Source: an uncultured Oscillospiraceae bacterium (GTDB lineage: Bacteria; Bacillota; Clostridia; Oscillospirales; Oscillospiraceae). Taken from it: 8,049 bases of DNA. The DNA lies in contig CAKTEB010000095.1 in NCBI GenBank assembly GCA_934546685.1, positions 1 through 8,049 of the forward strand, in the 5' to 3' direction. Made by a program: the position numbers and the translations under genes. The notes beneath the pieces were generated by a model that searched no databases, was not told the DNA's origin, and saw nothing but the letters and a program-made list of their open reading frames with translations. Positions within the stretch are counted from its first letter, which is position 1, and the number at the start of each line of letters is the position of its first letter. Positions 1 to 4,398 of this stretch are shown piece by piece.

Positions 1-678
1 CTGACCCACGGCGGCATTGAAAACGATGTAAACGTCAACATCCGCTGGGTGGATTCCGAACAGGTGACCGACGAAAATGCAGGGGAGCATTTGGGCGGCG
101 TAGACGGCGTTCTCGTGCCCGGCGGCTTTGGCGACCGGGGCATTGAGGGCATGATCGCCTCCATTCGCTACGCCCGGGAGAACCACATTCCGTTCTTCGG
201 CATTTGCCTGGGAATGCAGATGGCAGTGGTCGAGTTTGCACGCCATGTGGCAGGCATTTCCGACGCCCATTCCAGCGAGCTGGCCGAGACGGAGAATCCC
301 GTCATTGACCTGATGCCCGAGCAGCGGGACGTGACCGATAAGGGCGGCACCATGCGTCTGGGCGCGTATCCCTGCAAGATCACCGGCGAGGATACCTTCA
401 CCTACAAGGCCTACGGCGAGCCTGTGATCTATGAGCGCCACCGCCACCGCTATGAGTTCAACAACAAGTATCGGGATCTCCTCCAGGAGAAGGGCCTGAC
501 CCTGGCGGGCCTGAGCCCCAGCGAGAAGCTGGTGGAGATCGTGGAGCTTCAGGATCAGCCGTGGTTCGTGGGTGTCCAGTTCCATCCGGAGTTCAAGTCC
601 CGGCCCAACCGTGCCCATCCGCTGTTCCGGGAGTTCATCGGCGCGGCGAAAAAGCACGGCGGCACCATTGCGTTTTGA
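1..678 (+). CDS. pyrG: CTP synthase, C-terminal glutamine amidotransferase domain (5' end outside window)
   Basis: CTP synthase converts UTP to CTP in the cytoplasm, using ammonia released from glutamine by its class I amidotransferase domain. The reading frame is open from base 1 and ends at TGA 676-678, so 225 codons are visible of a protein that usually has about 535. The N-terminal synthetase domain lies upstream of the window. The visible part starts with LTHGGIEN, continues with WVDSEQV (linker region), and carries the oxyanion-type loop PGGFGDRG. The nucleophile is in FFGICLGMQ (Cys codon 205-207). The motif RHRYEFNN is followed by the catalytic His and Glu in VQFHPEFKSRP (codons 583-585 and 589-591). 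All triad residues are present and the length to the stop is normal, so the gene looks intact. A GTG at 49-51 is internal, not a start. A hairpin terminator follows seven bases after the stop, so pyrG is the last gene of its transcript. Confidence 0.97.
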   Translation: MTHGGIENDVNVNIRWVDSEQVTDENAGEHLGGVDGVLVPGGFGDRGIEGMIASIRYARENHIPFFGICLGMQMAVVEFARHVAGISDAHSSELAETENPVIDLMPEQRDVTDKGGTMRLGAYPCKITGEDTFTYKAYGEPVIYERHRHRYEFNNKYRDLLQEKGLTLAGLSPSEKLVEIVELQDQPWFVGVQFHPEFKSRPNRAHPLFREFIGAAKKHGGTIAF

Positions 679-684
679 TATTCA

Positions 685-718
685 CTGCCCTGGAAGCATG
701 GCTTCCGGGGCAGTTTCT
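685..718 (+). terminator. Rho-independent terminator after pyrG
   Basis: A 13-bp stem (685-697 with 701-713, one T-G wobble) closes on the three-base loop ATG. It is followed by a short T-rich stretch, TTTCT. The U tract is weak, but the stem is strong and sits just after the pyrG stop. The -35 element of the next gene begins only a few bases downstream. Confidence 0.8.
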
Positions 719-720
719 GC

Positions 721-749
721 TTGCAAGCCGATGGATTCTGGGCTATAAT
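721..749 (+). promoter_or_regulatory. Sigma-A promoter for the uridine phosphorylase operon
   Basis: TTGCAA (721-726) and a perfect TATAAT (744-749) are separated by 17 bases, the ideal sigma-A spacing. The promoter lies between the pyrG terminator and the AAGGAGG ribosome binding site at 772-778, giving a short leader of roughly 30 nt. Confidence 0.85.
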
Positions 750-786
750 GAAGGAAATCCTGTAACAATTCAAGGAGGCGGCAGTT

Positions 787-1575
787 ATGGCGCTTGTCTA
801 TTCACCCGATGAGGAATTTCACCTGAAGATCAAGCCCGGTGATGTGGGCCGGTATGTGCTTCTGCCGGGAGATCCCGGCCGGTGCGAGAAGATCGCGCTG
901 CATTTCGACGATTATCATCTGGTTCAGTATAATCGAGAGTATAAGATCTACACCGGCAGTCTCGACGGCGTGCCCGTCAGCGTCTGCTCCACTGGCATCG
1001 GCGGCCCCTCGGCCTCCATCGCCATGGAGGAGCTGGCCCACTGCGGCGCGGACACCTTTATCCGTGTGGGCTCCAGCGGAGGCATGGATCCAGAGGTGCT
1101 GGGCGGCGACGTGGTCATCGCCACCGGTGCCATCCGCATGGAGGGCACCAGCCGGGAGTACGCGCCTATGGAGTATCCGGCGGTGGCGGATTTTGAGATC
1201 ACCGAGGCCCTACGGGATGCGGCCAAGGCCCGGGGCAATCGCTATCATCTGGGTGTCGTCCAGTGCAAGGACGCCTTCTACGGCCAGCACGACCCGGATT
1301 CCATGGCCGTTGGCTATGAGCTCAAGAACAAGTGGAACGCCTGGGTGAAGTCCGGGGCCAAGTGCTCCGAGATGGAGTCTGCAGCGCTGTTCATCGTGGG
1401 CGCGGTGCGCCGTCTGCGGGTAGGCGCGATTTTGATGGTCTTCGCAAACCAGACCCGCCGGGAGCTGGGGCTGGAGGATCCCAAGTGCTACGACACCGAG
1501 GAGGCCATCGCCACGGCGGTGGACGCACTGCGGCTGCTGATCCAGCGGGATAAGCAGAGGGAGCAGCAGGCATGA
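787..1575 (+). CDS. udp: Uridine phosphorylase-family nucleoside phosphorylase
   Basis: This is a cytoplasmic PNP/UDP-family phosphorylase of 262 residues (E. coli Udp has about 253). The family splits uridine with phosphate into uracil and ribose-1-phosphate for pyrimidine salvage. Family motifs appear in order: phosphate loop PGDPGR (27-32), NREY (49-52, the Arg that reaches the neighbouring subunit's phosphate site), CSTGIGGPSASIAMEEL (67-83), RVGSSG (93-98), PAVADFE (131-137) and SEMESAAL (194-201), which holds the ribose-binding Glu/Met/Glu. FYGQHDP (164-170) matches the uracil-recognition loop but lacks the Arg found two residues after the Gln in E. coli Udp. I recall this variant from clostridial uridine phosphorylases, so the substrate is probably still uridine but is not certain. 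ATG 787 is preceded by AAGGAGG at 772-778. The stop overlaps the next gene's start by four bases. Confidence 0.88.
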   Translation: MALVYSPDEEFHLKIKPGDVGRYVLLPGDPGRCEKIALHFDDYHLVQYNREYKIYTGSLDGVPVSVCSTGIGGPSASIAMEELAHCGADTFIRVGSSGGMDPEVLGGDVVIATGAIRMEGTSREYAPMEYPAVADFEITEALRDAAKARGNRYHLGVVQCKDAFYGQHDPDSMAVGYELKNKWNAWVKSGAKCSEMESAALFIVGAVRRLRVGAILMVFANQTRRELGLEDPKCYDTEEAIATAVDALRLLIQRDKQREQQA

Positions 1576-1769
1576 AGAAAAAGCAGGTCTGCCTGATGAT
1601 TGCCGCCCTGGTGAGCATCTGCGCGGTGATCGCCGTTGGCTCCACGGTGATGGCCTTTGCGGCTGCAAGGAGCGCTGGAGAGCCGCTTCCCATGGGCATG
1701 GCAATGCTCAGCCTCGTCACTGTTTTCTGCACGGTGATGATCTGGCGGGGCGTTCATGAGATGGAATAA
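1572..1769 (+). CDS. Small two-helix membrane protein, function unknown
   Basis: A 65-residue protein starts within the ATGA overlap with the phosphorylase stop, so the two are probably translationally coupled. A basic start (MKKK) is followed by a first hydrophobic helix at about residues 7-31 and a short linker (RSAGEPLP). A second helix follows at about 40-58, and the end is polar and acidic (GVHEME). Positive charges at the N-terminus suggest both termini face the cytoplasm. I recognise no family motif. The gene is followed immediately by a terminator, so it belongs only to the phosphorylase transcript. A role linked to nucleoside uptake or membrane attachment of the enzyme is conceivable but rests on position alone. 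The evidence that it is real is the overlap start, coherent helix pattern, and placement of promoter and terminator around the pair. Confidence 0.72.
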   Translation: MKKKQVCLMIAALVSICAVIAVGSTVMAFAAARSAGEPLPMGMAMLSLVTVFCTVMIWRGVHEME

Positions 1770-1780
1770 CAGAAGACATG

Positions 1781-1818
1781 AGAGACGACTGGGGGTTCTG
1801 GCCGTCTCTTTTTTGTTT
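1781..1818 (+). terminator. Rho-independent terminator of the udp operon
   Basis: AGAGACG (1781-1787) pairs with CGTCTCT (1803-1809) around a 15-base G/T-rich loop. A run of six T, a G and three more T follow (1809-1818). It ends the phosphorylase and small membrane protein transcript. Confidence 0.85.
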
Positions 1819-1836
1819 CCATCGATGATATTTTTG

Positions 1837-1865
1837 TTGCAATTTTCCGGGGAAACCGGTATACT
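1837..1865 (+). promoter_or_regulatory. Sigma-A promoter for the S component / S58 hydrolase operon
   Basis: TTGCAA (1837-1842) and TATACT (1860-1865) are separated by exactly 17 bases. The region is AT-rich against a GC-rich background and follows directly after the preceding terminator. Transcription would start near 1872, leaving a leader of about 95 nt before the ATG at 1966. Confidence 0.82.
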
Positions 1866-1871
1866 GTCCCT

Positions 1872-1950
1872 TGGCGAAAGCCGGAGCCCCCTCGTGCCCG
1901 GTGGAGGCTCTCCAGAATAATGCGCTGTATCCGCGGTGCGGAACGGCAGC
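1872..1950 (+). promoter_or_regulatory. Structured 5' leader, possible unassigned RNA regulator
   Basis: The leader can form three successive hairpins. The first is GGCGAAAGCC (1873-1882), a GNRA tetraloop on a 3-bp stem at the very 5' end. The second pairs GAGCC (1884-1888) with GGCTC (1906-1910) around a GC-rich loop. The third pairs GCTG (1924-1927) with CAGC (1947-1950) and TCCGC (1930-1934) with GCGGA (1938-1942), and abuts the AGGAGG ribosome binding site. I could not match it to the TPP, FMN, cobalamin, THF, preQ1 or c-di-GMP consensus motifs as I remember them. A regulatory role is inferred from position and pairing only; GC-rich sequence folds easily by chance. Confidence 0.4.
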
Positions 1951-1956
1951 AGGAGG
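1951..1956 (+). promoter_or_regulatory. Ribosome binding site that fixes the S component start at 1966
   Basis: AGGAGG lies nine bases before ATG 1966-1968. An in-frame GTG at 1936 would add ten polar residues, but it sits inside the leader's third hairpin and upstream of this site, so the ATG is preferred. Confidence 0.9.
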
Positions 1957-1965
1957 AATTACATA

Positions 1966-2598
1966 ATGGAAAACAAGAAGAAAAAAGACATTCGCTATCT
2001 CATCGAGCTGGCGCTTTTAATGGCGATCCTGCTGATGATGAACATTACGGGACTGGCTATGATCCCGCTGCCCGGACAGTACGCCTCTATCATGACTGTA
2101 CCGGTGGCCGTGGGCGCTATGATGCTGGGCCCTCTGGCTGGCGCGATCCTGGGTACTACCATGGGAGCAATCAGCTTTTACACTGCCGTAAAGACCGGCT
2201 TTGCCACCATGAGCCTGGCTGGCTACTCCGGCGGAGTGATGGTGGCCCTGTGCCTGCTCAATACCATCGTGCCCCGTCTGCTCATGGGCCTCTGCACCGG
2301 GTGGATCTTTAAGGCGGTACAGAAGATCGATAAGACTAAGACCATTTGCTACTATGTTGGCGGTATTGCGGCCCCTGTGCTCAATACGATTTTCTATATG
2401 ACGGTGCTGGTGATCGTGTTCCTGAACGCCCCCACCATTGAGGCGGTTCTGGGTGCGGATCTGCTCTATAAGCTCCAGCACAACGCGGTGCTGTTCTGCG
2501 CGGCCTATGTGGGCGTACAGGCCCTCATTGAGGCGGCGGTGGGCTGCATCATCAGCGGCTCCATCTGCAAGGTTTTGAAGGTGGCCCTGAAAAAGTAA
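1966..2598 (+). CDS. ECF transporter S component (PanT-like substrate-binding membrane protein)
   Basis: This 210-residue integral membrane protein has about six hydrophobic segments (roughly 11-31, 41-62, 65-85, 88-112, 128-153 and 175-200). The size and layout are typical of energy-coupling-factor S components, which capture a vitamin or other micronutrient and hand it to a shared EcfT/EcfA1A2 module. Visible hallmarks are the basic start MENKKKK, the AxxxA pattern in helix 1 (ALLMA, residues 16-20) used for docking to EcfT, IPLPGQYASIMTVPVAVGA (33-51), LGPLAGAILG (54-63) and VPRLLMGL (102-109). These motifs look most like the PanT/PF12822 group, often linked to pantothenate in clostridia, but substrate cannot be read from sequence here. 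No EcfA or EcfT gene lies in the window, as usual for group II systems. It is 15 bases upstream of the S58 hydrolase in the same transcript. Confidence 0.85.
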   Translation: MENKKKKDIRYLIELALLMAILLMMNITGLAMIPLPGQYASIMTVPVAVGAMMLGPLAGAILGTTMGAISFYTAVKTGFATMSLAGYSGGVMVALCLLNTIVPRLLMGLCTGWIFKAVQKIDKTKTICYYVGGIAAPVLNTIFYMTVLVIVFLNAPTIEAVLGADLLYKLQHNAVLFCAAYVGVQALIEAAVGCIISGSICKVLKVALKK

Positions 2599-2613
2599 AG
2601 GAAGCGATCCTGC

Positions 2614-3564
2614 ATGAAAGAAATCGGAATTATGGAGGTGGGCGGCTTCAAGGTAGGCCATGCCCAGAACCTGGAGGCCGGAACCGGCCTGACGGTGATC
2701 CTCCTGGATCATATGAGCCCTGCGGGGCTGGACGTCCGGGGCGGCGGCCCTGCATCCCGGGAGTCTCAAATCCTAAATCCCCTGATGACTGCCGAGGGCA
2801 TCAACGCGGTGGTTCTGTCCGGCGGCTCCGCCTTTGGACTGGACGCGGCGGGGGGCGTACAGAAGTACCTGGAAGAGCGGGGCGAGGGCTTCGCTGTGGG
2901 CCCCATCCGGGTGCCCCTGGTATGCCAAAGCTGCGTATTTGACCTGGGAGTTGGCCGCTATGATATCCGGCCAGACGCGGCCATGGCCTATGCCGCCTGT
3001 GAAAGCGCTTCCTATGACGCACCCCAGGAGGGCAACGTGGGTGCTGGCACCGGCTGCACCGTGGGCAAGATCATGGGCCCGGATCGGGCTATGAAGACCG
3101 GCTTCGGCACCTACGCGGTACAGGCCGGGAATATCAAGGTGGGCGCGATGGTGGCGGTCAACGCCGCGGGAGACGTCTATGCGGCCGACGGTACAGTGCT
3201 CTCCGGTCTCCTCAGCCAGGACAAGAGCTGCTGCGAGAGCTCCTTTGACGCCATGATCCAGGGCCTGGAGCTCCAGAGCGGCGTCAATACCACCATTGGC
3301 GCGGTGGTGACCAATGTGAAGCTGACCAAGGCCAAGCTCTGCAAGGTGGCTGGCATGACCCACAACGGCTATGCCCGGGCCATTCGTCCAGTGCACACCT
3401 CCGGGGACGGCGACAGCATCTACGCCATCAGCACCGGAGAGCTGGAGGCCAGTATGGACGCGGTGGGCGCTCTGGCGGCCTATGCCATGGAGCAGGCCAT
3501 TCGCCGGGCGGCCATGGCGGCGGACAGCGCCTACGGCTACAAGGCATGGAAGGATCTGAAGTAA
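2614..3564 (+). CDS. P1 family (MEROPS S58, DmpA/NylC-like) self-cleaving hydrolase
   Basis: This 316-residue protein belongs to the N-terminal-nucleophile family that includes DmpA, BapA and nylon-oligomer hydrolase NylC. Members hydrolyse amide bonds, often of beta-amino or omega-amino acids, after autocleavage into alpha and beta chains. Conserved features are VRGGGPASRE (41-50), VLSGGSAFGLDAAGG (67-81), GNVGAGTGCTVGK (140-152) and VHTSGDGDSIYA (260-271). The probable processing site is Asn225-Thr226 in GVNTTIGAVVTN (codons 3286-3291), with Thr226 as nucleophile, as in NylC's Asn-Thr cleavage. No signal peptide is visible, so it acts in the cytoplasm. ATG 2614 has AAGGAAG at 2598-2604 at good spacing, overlapping the upstream stop. 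Being paired with an uptake S component suggests it cleaves the imported compound; the true substrate is unknown. Confidence 0.9.
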   Translation: MKEIGIMEVGGFKVGHAQNLEAGTGLTVILLDHMSPAGLDVRGGGPASRESQILNPLMTAEGINAVVLSGGSAFGLDAAGGVQKYLEERGEGFAVGPIRVPLVCQSCVFDLGVGRYDIRPDAAMAYAACESASYDAPQEGNVGAGTGCTVGKIMGPDRAMKTGFGTYAVQAGNIKVGAMVAVNAAGDVYAADGTVLSGLLSQDKSCCESSFDAMIQGLELQSGVNTTIGAVVTNVKLTKAKLCKVAGMTHNGYARAIRPVHTSGDGDSIYAISTGELEASMDAVGALAAYAMEQAIRRAAMAADSAYGYKAWKDLK

Positions 3565-3598
3565 ATAGTATGCGGCTCTGCGGACAAGAGCTGTATAT

Positions 3599-3630
3599 GG
3601 CGGCGCACTTTTCGGAGTGTGCCGCCTTTT
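3599..3630 (+). terminator. Rho-independent terminator of the S component / S58 operon
   Basis: A 10-bp stem, GGCGGCGCAC (3599-3608) with GTGTGCCGCC (3617-3626) and one G-T wobble, surrounds an 8-base loop. It is followed by TTTT and then CGG. The hairpin is very stable though the T run is short. Confidence 0.88.
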
Positions 3631-3671
3631 CGGTTCATAGGACAAATTGTATCTGCTGCAAATTCTGCTAC

Positions 3672-3706
3672 TTGGTCACAGACCGGACACATGGTACAAT
3701 TATACT
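3672..3706 (+). promoter_or_regulatory. Probable promoter of the two-component operon
   Basis: TTGGTC (3672-3677) and TACAAT (3695-3700) are 17 bases apart. An overlapping TATACT (3701-3706) is an alternative -10 but has no well-spaced -35. A short inverted repeat, GGTC-ACA-GACC (3674-3684), overlaps the -35, and two TCTGCT copies (3652-3657, 3664-3669) lie just upstream. These could be regulator sites but are short. Confidence 0.55.
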
Positions 3707-3712
3707 GTCTCT

Positions 3713-3722
3713 AAAAGGGGGG
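3713..3722 (+). promoter_or_regulatory. Unusual G-run ribosome binding site of the response regulator
   Basis: AAAAGGGGGG lies seven bases before ATG 3730. A six-G run replaces the AGGAGG form used by most other genes here. It still pairs with the CCUCC of 16S rRNA with a G-U or shifted pairing, and supports the chosen start. Confidence 0.65.
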
Positions 3723-3729
3723 ATGCCAC

Positions 3730-4398
3730 ATGGGTGACAGAATTCTGATTGTAGAGGACGAGGAACGCCTGCGGGAGATCCTCTGCGACTATTTCCGGGT
3801 CAAGGGCGACGAGCCCGTGGGGCTGCGGGACGGTCAGGAGGCCCTTAGGTATCTGGAGGGAAGCGCCGTGGACGCGGTGCTCCTGGACATCATGATGCCG
3901 GAGCTGGACGGCTTCTCCGTCTGCCGGGCGGTGCGCCGGGACAACAGTGTACCCATTATCTTTCTGACGGCCCTGTCCGACGAGGATGATAAGCTCCGGG
4001 GCTATGAGCTGGGGGCCGACGACTATGTGACCAAGCCCTACTCCATGGCGGTACTCTATGCGAAAACCAAGGCGCTGATCGCTCGCTGCCGGGGCTGCGT
4101 GGGTGCCAGCGGCATGCTGGAGGCGGGCGGCGTCCGGCTGAACCTCCACACCCACCGGGCCCTGATCGGCGGCAGTGAGCAGGAGCTTCCCAACCGGGAA
4201 TTCGCCTTGCTCCGATGCCTCATGGAGAACCGAAACCAGGTGCTCTCCCGGGAGCAGCTGCTGTGCCGTGTCTGGGGCTATGACTATGACGGAGACGAGC
4301 GCACTGTGGATACCCATATTAAAAAGCTCCGGGCCAGAGGCGTGCCCATCGAGACCATCATCCGGGTGGGCTATCGGCTGGCGGAGAACGACCCATGA
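3730..4398 (+). CDS. OmpR/PhoB-family response regulator
   Basis: This 222-residue transcription factor receives phosphate from its partner kinase, encoded by the next gene. The receiver domain (about 4-118) carries the acidic pair Glu9/Asp10, phospho-acceptor Asp53 in LLDIMMPELDG, switch Thr80 in IIFLTALSD, and Lys102 in DDYVTKPY. The winged-helix DNA-binding domain (about 128-219) shows LPNREFALLRCL (153-164), VLSREQLLCRVWGYDYDGDE (171-190), recognition helix RTVDTHIKKLRA (191-202) and RVGYRL (212-217). The segment between the recognition helix and the final hairpin is several residues shorter than in typical OmpR proteins, where a longer KLGDDP-type stretch is common. The stop overlaps the kinase start by four bases (ATGA), so the two are co-translated. 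Target genes are not evident in the window; self-regulation is plausible. Confidence 0.95.
   Translation: MGDRILIVEDEERLREILCDYFRVKGDEPVGLRDGQEALRYLEGSAVDAVLLDIMMPELDGFSVCRAVRRDNSVPIIFLTALSDEDDKLRGYELGADDYVTKPYSMAVLYAKTKALIARCRGCVGASGMLEAGGVRLNLHTHRALIGGSEQELPNREFALLRCLMENRNQVLSREQLLCRVWGYDYDGDERTVDTHIKKLRARGVPIETIIRVGYRLAENDP

Noticed and set aside
1936..1965. GTG start ten codons upstream of the S component ATG
   Set aside because: It lies inside a leader hairpin with no upstream ribosome binding site, whereas AGGAGG is well placed for ATG 1966.
1872..1965. THF, TPP or c-di-GMP riboswitch in the S component leader
   Set aside because: The conserved core blocks of these classes, as I remember them, are absent. 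Only generic hairpins, including a GAAA tetraloop, are present.
1920..2312. 130-codon + strand frame beginning in the leader
   Set aside because: It runs out of frame through the S component gene, has no ribosome binding site at its start, and its composition is that of a frame shadow.
2017..2769. 250-codon open frame on the - strand over the S component
   Set aside because: It is antisense to a well-supported membrane protein gene and rich in His/Gln/Arg. It resembles no family and has no promoter or ribosome binding site pattern.
2773..3645. 290-codon open frame on the - strand over the S58 hydrolase
   Set aside because: It mirrors the codon bias of the GC-rich + strand gene, with His/Gly/Ala-rich low-information sequence. 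It runs through the + strand terminator and shows no domain.
3700..4317. 205-codon open frame on the - strand over the response regulator
   Set aside because: Antisense shadow of a clear OmpR-family gene; no recognisable motif.
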